Source: DAOTTW01 sp034437615 (GTDB lineage Bacteria; Chloroflexota; Anaerolineae; Aggregatilineales; Phototrophicaceae). Taken from it: a stretch of DNA of 22,035 nucleotides. Every line of letters begins with the position of its first letter. Position 1 is the stretch's first letter. Below the pieces are notes generated by a model that was given only the letters and a program-made list of their open reading frames with translations, searched no databases and was not told where the DNA came from. The stretch spans positions 1 through 22,035 of the forward strand of contig DAOTTW010000166.1 in the NCBI GenBank assembly GCA_034437615.1. The letters are read 5' to 3'. Below are positions 15,124 to 21,990 of this stretch, one piece after another. The translations under genes were made by a program, and so were the position numbers.

Positions 15124-16605
15124 ATGTCGATACGTAAGCGGCTGGCACTGTGGTATAGCGGACTCATCGTTATCATCATCGTGATTTTAAGTTTATCCGT
15201 CATCACAGTCAGCCGGGTTTCGATCCTCAACAGCGTCGATCAGGATTTACAGACGACGGCCACACGGCTCACGAACAGCATCAGTCTGGCCCCTGTCGGT
15301 GATTTTAGTACGCCAGATATGCAGGTATTGGTCGGCTATGATGAAATCTTCGGGGCACCGGGTCTATCGCTACAGATATGGAATACATCGGGCGCTGACC
15401 CGCTCTTGTTGCGTAGTTCCAGCAACATCGTGGACCACGACCAACCCCTGAATGCCAGCGCACTTCAGGCCGACGCGCCCGGAATCAGCAATGGTGAACT
15501 GCGCGGCGTACCACAGCGCATCCTGACGTTGCCGTTTTACGATAGCGCCGATAACGGCTCACAACCCGCTACACAGATGGGCGTGGTACAGATCGCGACA
15601 TCGCTACAGGCCATCTACAGGGCCAACGAAAACGTTCTGTTCATCACACTGATCGGCGCGTCAATCTCGATTATCGTTTCGTTGGTGCTGGCGCTGTATC
15701 TATCTCGGCGGGCGCTGAAACCACTGGAAAGTATCTCGGAGGCGGCGTCTAATGTCGCGGTTGCCGAGGATTTATCTGTGCGCCTGACGTGGGATGGCCC
15801 ACAAGACGAAATTGGCCGCCTGACGAGTGTGTTTAACCACATGATGGCACGCCTACAACACCTCTTCAGCGTGCAACAGCGCTTTCTGGCCGATGTCTCG
15901 CATGAGTTGCGCACGCCGCTAACGTCCATCCTGGGTAATTTAGAGATTATGCAGCGTTACGGCGTCGATACGGATTCGCTGGATGCCGTGCACCGTGAAG
16001 CAGGCCGCATGTCGCGCATGGTCAACGACCTGCTGCTGCTGATTCGCGCTGACTATGGCGAGTTGGAGGTCGATTTCTACCCGCTAGACCTGGATACAGT
16101 CGCGCTGGAAGTCTATGAGCAGGCGCACATGCTGGCCAAGCATCGCAGCTTGCAAATCAAGCTGGGCCGACTGGAGCCGGCTCGCATCAATGGCAACGTG
16201 GACCGCATCCGGCAGTTGTTGCTGAATCTGATCGGCAATGCCATCAAATTCACAGCCGACGGCGGTGAAATCTCGCTTGCGGTCTATGCGCAGGGTGGGC
16301 AGGCTGTGCTGGAAGTCAATGATACGGGCATCGGCATCTCGGATGAGGACCTGAAGCGCATCTTTGACCGCTTTTATCAGGCCGACCATTCGCGTGCACA
16401 GCGCCACGAGACGGACGGCTCAGGCCTGGGCCTGTCCATTGCACGCTGGATTGTCGATATTCATAACGGCAAGATTGAAGTCAGCAGCACGATTGGCCAG
16501 GGCACCCACTTTCGCATCACTATACCGCTACTTACAGAAAGTCAGATGCATCACACGGGCGGAAGCCACACCCACGTCATCAGCCACCACGCTAACCAGG
16601 CATAA
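15124..16605 (+). CDS. Membrane sensor histidine kinase with His-rich C-terminal tail
   Basis: The 493-residue product has two membrane helices (about 10-30 and 171-192) around an extracytoplasmic sensor region of about 140 residues. A HAMP domain (about 193-245), a HisKA domain with H260 in DVSHELRTPL, and a HATPase domain follow. The HATPase has N372 (LIGNAIKF), DTGIG at 400-404, the F-box around 414-418 and DGSGLGL at 431-437. It phosphorylates the regulator encoded just upstream, whose stop codon is part of its TAGG ribosome binding site. The last 20 residues carry six His (476, 477, 482, 484, 488, 489), an unusual tail that could bind metal. The sensor region has no domain I recognise. 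Confidence 0.95.
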   Translation: MSIRKRLALWYSGLIVIIIVILSLSVITVSRVSILNSVDQDLQTTATRLTNSISLAPVGDFSTPDMQVLVGYDEIFGAPGLSLQIWNTSGADPLLLRSSSNIVDHDQPLNASALQADAPGISNGELRGVPQRILTLPFYDSADNGSQPATQMGVVQIATSLQAIYRANENVLFITLIGASISIIVSLVLALYLSRRALKPLESISEAASNVAVAEDLSVRLTWDGPQDEIGRLTSVFNHMMARLQHLFSVQQRFLADVSHELRTPLTSILGNLEIMQRYGVDTDSLDAVHREAGRMSRMVNDLLLLIRADYGELEVDFYPLDLDTVALEVYEQAHMLAKHRSLQIKLGRLEPARINGNVDRIRQLLLNLIGNAIKFTADGGEISLAVYAQGGQAVLEVNDTGIGISDEDLKRIFDRFYQADHSRAQRHETDGSGLGLSIARWIVDIHNGKIEVSSTIGQGTHFRITIPLLTESQMHHTGGSHTHVISHHANQA

Positions 16606-16620
16606 CAGCGCTCTACACAA

Positions 16621-16660
16621 GCAAAAAACCCCGGCCATCGTTTGTTAATGGACCGGGGTT
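16621..16660 (-). terminator. Intrinsic terminator of tRNA-Gln
   Basis: On the minus strand, AACCCCGG (16660-16653) pairs with CCGGGGTT (16634-16627), with CCAT/ATGG extending the stem around a bulge. A run of six T then follows (ending at 16623). Together they form a classical rho-independent terminator 14 bases after the tRNA. In the plus direction the hairpin has no T-run, so it would serve the kinase gene poorly. Confidence 0.85.
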
Positions 16661-16673
16661 CTCAGCAATTAGG

Positions 16674-16746
16674 CTGGGAGAGTAGGACTCGAACCTACGA
16701 CATCAGGCTCCAAAGGCCCGCGTTCTGCCGACTGAACTATCTCCCA
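16674..16746 (-). tRNA. trnQ: tRNA-Gln (UUG)
   Basis: The 73-base cloverleaf is complete. The acceptor stem TGGGAGA/TCTCCCA has 7 bp. The D arm is GTTC/GAAC, and the anticodon stem CGGGC/GCCTG encloses loop CTTTGGA, giving anticodon TTG. The T arm is GTAGG/CCTAC around TTCGAGT. U1-A72 and discriminator G73 are glutamine identity features. CCA is not encoded (the next bases are CCT), so it must be added after transcription. It has its own promoter and terminator and is a single-gene unit. Confidence 0.97.
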
Positions 16747-16758
16747 ACAGTGCAAGCA

Positions 16759-16787
16759 ATTATAACACGATGCTGCGATGGCGAAAA
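16759..16787 (-). promoter_or_regulatory. Promoter of tRNA-Gln
   Basis: On the minus strand a perfect TATAAT (16764-16759) ends 12 bases before the tRNA 5' end. TTTTCG (16787-16782) is a weak -35 at 17-base spacing. Position and context make this a convincing tRNA promoter despite the poor -35. Confidence 0.6.
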
Positions 16788-16816
16788 GACCTGACTTTGG
16801 CTTGTTGATGCCATAT

Positions 16817-18364
16817 TTAAGAGCCACCGCTCGGATCGGGGTAGGCATGACCGCCACCAAAGTTAAATACGGGCGTCGCTGTGGGGCGTGGCGGCAGCGG
16901 CACATTGTAATCAATCGGCAAAAACTGAATGGCAGCACGGGTATCCAGCGTAATCAGGGCCATCCAGCCTACCTCGCTACCTGTATCCACCTGAACCCAG
17001 GGGCTATACGGGCTGCGTGCCAGCAGCGTGATCTCGGTGCCAGCGGTCAACGTGCGAATAACGCTGAAATTGACATCTGGCGCACTGCGCAGGTTCGCGC
17101 CCTGGCTCGTGCGCACGGTGGCCTGATTGCCGATGTTGCCCAGGCGTTGCGGCGGTACGGGCGTCTGGTCATAAACGGCTTCGATCTGCCCGATAGAACG
17201 CGCCAGCAGATCAGAGCGCATCCAGCCCGTTTCGGCGTTGCCCAGGCGCACATGTGACCACGTGCGCTCGCTGTTTTCGCCCAGGATGCTCAGCACTTCG
17301 TTGGGCGGCACCTGATAGAGCAACTGCCCCTCGATGTTGGGTTCGGCACGCATGTTAACGCGGCCATTCGTCAGCGCGTAACCGGGTTGCGGCAGTTGCA
17401 CCGGACGATCCATCAGCGCAGCCGGTAGGTTTTCGGTCATAGCCAACGAGAGCGGCACCGGGTTACTAGCAGCACCCGCAGGGCGTATGAATTCCATCGA
17501 GCTATAGGGCACGGATACCTGCTGCCCGACCAGCAGCGATACACTCACACCCTGCGCGATCAGACGCGCCTGCCCTTCGATCACGATGAAATAGGTCTCT
17601 GAACCCTGCGTCTGCACGATCAGCGTGCCGTTCAGGTCAATCGACACGCCGTTAATCACGATGCGGCTGGTCTGGCCATACGGCCCCTGCACGATCAGGG
17701 CGCTGTTCGGCAATGTGTCGCAGATTTTATCGGGGTGGTTGGTGCGCACGCGCAACGCCTGCCAATCCGGTAGGTTGAGGTCATCCGGGGTCGCGTTCTG
17801 CACCTCGACATCGCCAATCATCAGCGCGTTGAACGCCACAGGCGTATCCTGCATGTGCAACCACGCGATGCCGCCGCCGTTGTCCATCAGTAGCGGCGGT
17901 GTCCGCAATGAATGCACCACCTGCGCCTCGACCAGCGCACCCGGCAACGCTAACGCATTGCTTACCGCGCCGACGGGTTGCGCTTCGGGCGGGAGGCCCC
18001 CGTTGCAGATGTAGCCGCTTGGTTCACCGATGCAAAGTTCGCTGGCGCTGGCGTATAAGTCCGTCAGCAGGGCATCACATTGCGCCGCGAGTTGCTGCGG
18101 GTCGGCGGTGGCGGGCAAGCTGGGCGTCTGCGATGGCGTCGCAGAGGCGCGGTAGGGTACAGCAGTCGGGATGGACGTGGGCGCTTGTGTCGGTGTGACG
18201 TACACCACGCCTGACGTAGCTATCGCAGACTGCGGCGCGACCACTTCACCGATTTGTACCACGCTGGATGGCTCTGTCGCTGGTGCACAGGCGGCCAGCA
18301 GCGCTGCCACCATGCAAATGTAGATTAAAGGCACTGTTCGCATCATTATCATCGCACGACCCAT
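16817..18364 (-). CDS. Lipoprotein with two bacterial SH3 domains
   Basis: The 515-residue product begins with a lipoprotein signal peptide whose lipobox is LLAAC, with the lipidated Cys at position 26. A Thr/Pro-rich linker spans about 28-90. A central region of about 90-320 includes a Cys-containing segment (CDALLTDLYASASELCIGE) and a beta-rich part (GVSIDLNGTLIVQTQG) that I do not recognise. Two SH3b domains follow at about 335-388 (VNMRAEPNIEG to GWMRSDLL) and 415-470 (ANLRSAPDVN to GWMALITL). SH3b domains usually bind peptidoglycan or surface peptides. The ATG follows the upstream dehydrogenase stop by one base (TAGTATG), implying coupled translation. No clear Shine-Dalgarno is present, and ATGs four, six and seven codons later are alternative starts. 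Confidence 0.87.
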   Translation of the reverse strand: MGRAMIMMRTVPLIYICMVAALLAACAPATEPSSVVQIGEVVAPQSAIATSGVVYVTPTQAPTSIPTAVPYRASATPSQTPSLPATADPQQLAAQCDALLTDLYASASELCIGEPSGYICNGGLPPEAQPVGAVSNALALPGALVEAQVVHSLRTPPLLMDNGGGIAWLHMQDTPVAFNALMIGDVEVQNATPDDLNLPDWQALRVRTNHPDKICDTLPNSALIVQGPYGQTSRIVINGVSIDLNGTLIVQTQGSETYFIVIEGQARLIAQGVSVSLLVGQQVSVPYSSMEFIRPAGAASNPVPLSLAMTENLPAALMDRPVQLPQPGYALTNGRVNMRAEPNIEGQLLYQVPPNEVLSILGENSERTWSHVRLGNAETGWMRSDLLARSIGQIEAVYDQTPVPPQRLGNIGNQATVRTSQGANLRSAPDVNFSVIRTLTAGTEITLLARSPYSPWVQVDTGSEVGWMALITLDTRAAIQFLPIDYNVPLPPRPTATPVFNFGGGHAYPDPSGGS

Positions 18365-18365
18365 A

Positions 18366-19391
18366 CTAATAACCCGCGCTGCGGTTCAGCTTGTTTAACA
18401 ACGGGCGGTTTTCCAGGTAGCGCTGTAAATTCTCCGTGAAGAGGTCCGCTACCTTCTGATGATAGTGCAGGCTGTTGCCCGCCACGTGTGGGCTGATGAT
18501 GACGTTGTTCATATCCCACAATGGGCTATCCTGCGGCAATGGCTCCGTCTCAAACACATCCAGCGCCGCACCACCGATCTGCTTTTCGCGCAGGGCTGCC
18601 GCCAGTGCCTCTTCATCGACCACACCACCGCGTGCGATGTTAATCAAGATGCCGCTGGCTTTCATCGCTTCTAATACACGAGCGTCAACCATGTGGTGCG
18701 TGTCCTCGGTGTAGGGCACAGCCAACACCAGGAAATCACACTCAGCGGCCATCGTCGGCAGGGCTTCACCGGGGTAAATGCGGTCTGGAATCTCGCCTTT
18801 AGGGTCCCCGATGCCATCGAGCGCATAATCCACATTCGTCTCTGAGCTGCGCTTTACGTCGCGCTTGGTGGCCAATACGCGCATTCCCAGCGCCTTCGCC
18901 AGCCGTGCGAGTTCACGGCCAATGCTGCCATAGCCCGCGATGCCCAGCGTCATACGGTGCATATCCTCTGGCTCGAAGATCGCGTAACGGTCCTCCGGCC
19001 AGCCGTGTACACGCTGATTTTGCAGCATACGCGGCAGCTTGAAGTTAAAGGCTAGCATCATCATCAGGCAATAATTCGCGATTTGCTGGGCATGAATGCC
19101 ACTTGCAGAAGTCACAACAACCTGTTCCGATTGTATAATGGGCTGTTGGAGTGCACGTTCCAGGCCCGCAAAGTGCAACTGGACCCAGCGCAAACGCGGC
19201 GCTTGCTGTGGCTGTGGGTAGTCGCGCAAGGTGTAGAGGATTTCGACATCCCGCCATGCGCTATCTGGCACTTGCGGAAAGTGACGCTGCACGTTCAAGC
19301 GCGGGGAAAGCGCCCGAAGTTGCTCGATGAGGGCATCCGAAAAATCCATCGCGACGATGACGTTGATCGGTTCACCAGTATTGTCGGACAT
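18366..19391 (-). CDS. D-isomer-specific 2-hydroxyacid dehydrogenase
   Basis: The 341-residue product is an NAD(P)-dependent oxidoreductase of the formate/glycerate dehydrogenase family. The Rossmann motif is GYGSIG (153-158). The catalytic triad is R254 (NIARGG), E283 (FETEP) and H302 (SPHVAG). An extra segment at about 178-210, after strand two of the NAD domain, is longer than in typical glyoxylate reductases. No ACT or other regulatory domain is present, so it is not a classical SerA. Reduction of glyoxylate, hydroxypyruvate or another 2-oxoacid is plausible; the substrate cannot be read. AGGTAA gives an acceptable ribosome binding site. It is the first gene of a two-gene unit with the SH3b lipoprotein, an unexpected partner. 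Confidence 0.92.
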   Translation of the reverse strand: MSDNTGEPINVIVAMDFSDALIEQLRALSPRLNVQRHFPQVPDSAWRDVEILYTLRDYPQPQQAPRLRWVQLHFAGLERALQQPIIQSEQVVVTSASGIHAQQIANYCLMMMLAFNFKLPRMLQNQRVHGWPEDRYAIFEPEDMHRMTLGIAGYGSIGRELARLAKALGMRVLATKRDVKRSSETNVDYALDGIGDPKGEIPDRIYPGEALPTMAAECDFLVLAVPYTEDTHHMVDARVLEAMKASGILINIARGGVVDEEALAAALREKQIGGAALDVFETEPLPQDSPLWDMNNVIISPHVAGNSLHYHQKVADLFTENLQRYLENRPLLNKLNRSAGY

Positions 19392-19502
19392 TAGAGTTTA
19401 CCTTTAGGTTGCTGGTCCGGTATCGGTGTGTGCTGGGTTTGCATAGCGCATAAGGTCGCCCCGTGTTAGATTGACCGACGCGATTTTAAGCGCACAGGCG
19501 CT

Positions 19503-19514
19503 TTGTTGCAACAA
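19503..19514. promoter_or_regulatory. 12-bp palindrome upstream of fabI, possible operator
   Basis: TTGTTGCAACAA is a perfect palindrome 46 bases upstream of the fabI ATG. It ends 20 bases before TATGAT (19535-19540), the best -10 candidate, and so overlaps or abuts the -35 region, which has no good consensus. It shares the pattern TTrTTGCAAyAA with the bkd palindrome at 9470-9481. A lipid-responsive regulator is a natural guess but is not shown. Confidence 0.4.
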
Positions 19515-19560
19515 CATCAAGACAGCAATCATCATATGATACACGAGAGGACAAGAAATC

Positions 19561-20373
19561 ATGGCTTTATTGGATGGCAAGGTCGCGCTGATTTTTGGTA
19601 TCGCCAACCAACGCTCGATTGCCTGGGGCATCGCGCAGGCGCTACACGCCAACGGCGCAACGATTGCGCTTAGCTACGCTAACGAAGCGCTCAAGCGGCG
19701 CGTGGAGCCGCTGGCCCAACAGGTCGCTTGCGACTTCGTAGAAGAATGCGATGTGACCGACGACGCGATGCTCGATGGCCTCTTTGCAAAGGCGAAAGAG
19801 CGCTTCGGTAAGCTCGACGTGCTGGTGCACGCGGTCGCCTTCGCGCAGCGTGACGATTTAGGGGGCCGCTTTACGGATATTTCCCGCGATGGCTTCAAGC
19901 TCGCCCTGGACATCAGCGCCTACAGCCTGATCGCAATGGCCAAACGCGCCGAACCGCTGATGACCGATGGCGGCAGCATCATGAGCATGACCTATTATGC
20001 CGCTGAAAAAGTCATGCCCGATTACAACGTGATGGCCGTCGCCAAAGCCGCGCTAGAGCAGATTACGCGCTATCTGGCGGTGGACATGGGGCCGCAGGGC
20101 ATCCGCGTGAACGCCATCAGTGCCGGGCCGATCAAGACGCTGGCTGCTGGCGGCATTCCCGGCTTCCGTGATCTGCTGCGCCAGTTCGACAACGTTGCAC
20201 CCATGCGTCAGAGCGTCACCATTGAGCAAGTCGGCCAAACGGCGGTGTATCTGGCATCGGATTTATCCGCAATGGTGACGGGCGATACGATTCATGTGGA
20301 CGGCGGCTATAACCTGCTCGGCCTGACCGCCACCCGTGAGCAGCTTCAGCAGGTCAACGACTCCTCTGAGTAA
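19561..20373 (+). CDS. fabI: Enoyl-[acyl-carrier-protein] reductase (NADH)
   Basis: The 270-residue product performs the last reduction in each cycle of type II fatty acid synthesis. It is an atypical short-chain dehydrogenase with the FabI cofactor motif GIANQRSIAWGIA. Its catalytic Tyr/Tyr/Lys set is Y145, Y155 and K162 (PDYNVMAVAKAALE). The block VNAISAGPIKTLAAGGI forms the substrate-binding loop, and HVDGGYNLLG closes the fold. Length matches the family. GAGAGG about ten bases before ATG is the ribosome binding site. The gene is divergent from the hydroxyacid dehydrogenase unit and stands alone. Position 93 is Ala, where E. coli has Gly; Ala is common in natural FabI proteins. Confidence 0.97.
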   Translation: MALLDGKVALIFGIANQRSIAWGIAQALHANGATIALSYANEALKRRVEPLAQQVACDFVEECDVTDDAMLDGLFAKAKERFGKLDVLVHAVAFAQRDDLGGRFTDISRDGFKLALDISAYSLIAMAKRAEPLMTDGGSIMSMTYYAAEKVMPDYNVMAVAKAALEQITRYLAVDMGPQGIRVNAISAGPIKTLAAGGIPGFRDLLRQFDNVAPMRQSVTIEQVGQTAVYLASDLSAMVTGDTIHVDGGYNLLGLTATREQLQQVNDSSE

Positions 20374-20386
20374 AGCCCCAATGCAA

Positions 20387-20450
20387 GGACGCGCTGAACC
20401 CCGCTGTCTACGCTGGGCTGTGCGTCCGCCGCGAAAAACACGCGACTACT
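20387..20450 (+). repeat. Two-hairpin element, diverged copy C
   Basis: GGACGC (20387-20392) pairs with GCGTCC (20422-20427). The sequence after it, GCCGCGAAAAACACGCGACTA, follows the tail of copies A and B (GCCACGAAGAACGCACGACC) closely in its first half. The interior differs and H1 is not recognisable. It starts 13 bases after the fabI stop. It is probably a decayed copy. Confidence 0.5.
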
Positions 20451-20551
20451 GGGCATCATGTTTTTCGGAAAATCGCAAATCGGGCTATAATACAGGTGGA
20501 TTTTGCTTAGGTAGCACCACAGGAAAACGTGGGCGATGAAAATCGCTAGTC
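20451..20551 (+). promoter_or_regulatory. Intergenic stretch with a candidate promoter for the LysM gene
   Basis: The 379-base gap between fabI and the LysM gene holds repeats C and B, this stretch and a tandem repeat. Here a perfect TATAAT lies at 20486-20491 with TTTTCG 18 bases upstream, the same weak -35 as at the tRNA-Gln promoter. If used, it gives a leader of about 255 bases containing element B. A nine-codon frame, ATG at 20536 to TGA at 20565, is preceded by AGGAAAA. It could be a leader peptide but may be chance. Confidence 0.4.
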
Positions 20552-20679
20552 GTTATGGCGGCTGACGCCACCCTGGACGCCAAGAATGGCATCCCTGCGG
20601 TTCACAGTGGTCATGTAGGGACGCGGCTTGCTGCGTCCGCTATGAAAAACGCACGACCACGCTATTGTGTGGTGCTACC
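20552..20679 (+). repeat. Two-hairpin intergenic element, copy B
   Basis: A leading hairpin (GGCG/CGCC at about 20557-20569) precedes H1 (20575-20594), H2 (20619-20638) and the tail, which contains ACCAC/GTGGT. H2 is identical to that of copy A, and the tail differs at only a few bases. H1 has one arm change (CATCC for CGTCC). The spacer CGGTTCACAGTGGTCAT (20598-20614) is the reverse complement of the copy A spacer apart from a two-base insertion. It lies in the probable leader of the LysM gene. Confidence 0.85.
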
Positions 20680-20703
20680 CATCACATCAACTTAGCCATA
20701 TAT

Positions 20704-20739
20704 CCAGATACACCAGATGCACCAGATACACCAGATAAA
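20704..20739 (+). repeat. Four tandem 9-base repeats just before the LysM gene
   Basis: CCAGATACA, CCAGATGCA, CCAGATACA and CCAGATAAA follow each other without gaps. They end four bases before the AAAGG ribosome binding site. The block is likely untranslated leader. It could be a binding site array for a protein or simply slippage. Confidence 0.85.
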
Positions 20740-20752
20740 ATAGAAAGGCAAC

Positions 20753-21772
20753 ATGATGCGCCGCTCGCGTTTTGTGACATGCTGTATCTTAATCGCCTGC
20801 GTCGTGCTGTCGGTGAACCTGACCAGCGCACAGCAGCAAACCACCTACGTCGTGCAGCCCGGCGACAACCTGACCCGCATCGCCAACCAATTCGGCATCT
20901 CGTTGGATGTGCTGCTGATCCGCAATAACCTGATTGACCCGAATAGTGTGCGCTCCGGCACCGAACTTATCATCCCGCAAAGCGCTTTCGTCTCTACGAT
21001 GGTGCATGTGGTGCAACCCGCTGAACGCCTGACCGACCTGGCAATCCGCTACAATACGACCGTGCAAGCGCTGCTGGATATGAACGCCATCCCGAATGCC
21101 AATCTCCTCCAGCGCGGCCAGGAAATTATGGTGCCAAGCAGCACCGTCATGGTGGATGTGATGCAACCTGCGCATCCACCGAGCAGCACACCGCCGCCAA
21201 GCAGCACACCGATCACCTACATTGTGCAACCCGGCGACACGCTGGCACGCATCGCGGCGGCGTTCAGCACCACTGCCAGCAATCTAGCCGCCGTGAACAA
21301 CATCGCGCACCCTGATCTGATTTTCGTCGGTCAGCAGCTTGTCATCCCCGCCAGTGGTGGCCCAATCGTCGTGCATCCGCCGCAGCCACAACCGCCTGTC
21401 ACGCATCCGCCACAGCCGCCCATCGTGCACACACCCAGCAACCGCGTCTACGTTGTGCAGCAGGGTGATTATCTGGAACGCATCGCGCAGCTATTCGGCG
21501 TGACGGTTGATGGCATCCGGCAATTAAACGGCATCGTGGACAATCGTAAAATCTTCCCCGGTGATCGCCTGCTGATCCCGCCAAGCACGCATCCAGTCGT
21601 ACCTGTGCACCCGCGTCGTATCGTCAACGGGCATTATAGCGTGCAAGCGGGCGATACACTGCTGGCTATCGCGCAGGATTTCGGCGTCGATGTGTATAAT
21701 CTGGCCCGTGCGAACGGCATCTTCAACCTGAATAGCATCTTCGCCGGTCAGGTGTTGCGCATCCCTGCATAA
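20753..21772 (+). CDS. Secreted protein with five LysM domains
   Basis: The 339-residue product has a signal peptide (about 1-26, ending TSA) and five LysM modules at about 31-75, 84-128, 155-199, 232-276 and 294-338. It ends directly after the last one. Pro/His/Ser-rich linkers separate modules 2, 3 and 4. Four modules keep the V-Q-x-G-D start; module 2 has QPAERL in place of QPGDTL and may bind more weakly. LysM binds N-acetylglucosamine in peptidoglycan or related polymers. No enzyme domain is attached, so this is a pure binding or scaffold protein outside the membrane. AAAGG (20744-20748) is better spaced for the second ATG (20756) than the first. Confidence 0.92.
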   Translation: MMRRSRFVTCCILIACVVLSVNLTSAQQQTTYVVQPGDNLTRIANQFGISLDVLLIRNNLIDPNSVRSGTELIIPQSAFVSTMVHVVQPAERLTDLAIRYNTTVQALLDMNAIPNANLLQRGQEIMVPSSTVMVDVMQPAHPPSSTPPPSSTPITYIVQPGDTLARIAAAFSTTASNLAAVNNIAHPDLIFVGQQLVIPASGGPIVVHPPQPQPPVTHPPQPPIVHTPSNRVYVVQQGDYLERIAQLFGVTVDGIRQLNGIVDNRKIFPGDRLLIPPSTHPVVPVHPRRIVNGHYSVQAGDTLLAIAQDFGVDVYNLARANGIFNLNSIFAGQVLRIPA

Positions 21773-21807
21773 CAACCAACCCACAAATACGGATGGTTAA
21801 CGTAATG

Positions 21808-21966
21808 CCTACTGCCTGAGCGCACAGCGATATATGGTAACTACTCAGGTACGTGTCCCATGCTCAGTCGCCAGACGTTAAAACGTCCGGCTCCGGTAAG
21901 GACAGGCCTGCTCAAGCAGGCTGTATGCAGCGTTCCATAGCCCCCTTAAGGGGTCTCAGGGGTAGG
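21808..21966 (+). ncRNA. Candidate structured non-coding RNA (strand assumed)
   Basis: The segment can fold into one closed unit. CCTAC plus CCTGAG (21808-21820) pairs with CTCAGG plus GTAGG (21955-21966), and TATGG/CCATA lies inside (21833-21837, 21935-21939). Three internal hairpins follow: GCC-A-GACGT/ACGTC-C-GGC with loop TAAA (21870-21891), a 9-bp stem with TCAA loop and one bulge (21902-21924), and CCCC/GGGG (21942-21953). No open frame of note covers it. It matches no tRNA, tmRNA, RNase P or SRP signature I know. A long closing stem with a small 3'-side hairpin recalls 6S RNA, but the multibranched centre does not fit well. Strand is inferred from neighbours. Confidence 0.4.
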
Positions 21967-21990
21967 TATTTGATGTTTGATCGTATTTTA

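Noticed and set aside
16674..16746. The tRNA-Gln gene as a possible integration site for a mobile element.
   Set aside because: No integrase, no repeat of the tRNA 3' end and no foreign-looking genes were seen on either side.
19782..19791. CTTTGCAAAG palindrome inside fabI, similar to the proposed operator core.
   Set aside because: It lies in coding sequence (LFAKA) and lacks the outer TTr/yAA pattern, so it is explained by codon content.
19837..19851. FabI has Ala at the position of E. coli Gly93, where changes give triclosan resistance.
   Set aside because: Ala is the natural residue in many FabI proteins (for example Bacillus subtilis), so it does not indicate a resistance mutation.
20387..20679. 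Repeated units with palindromes downstream of fabI looked at first like a short CRISPR array.
   Set aside because: The copies are dispersed, not regularly spaced, the spacer is a flipped copy rather than unique sequence, and no cas genes are present.
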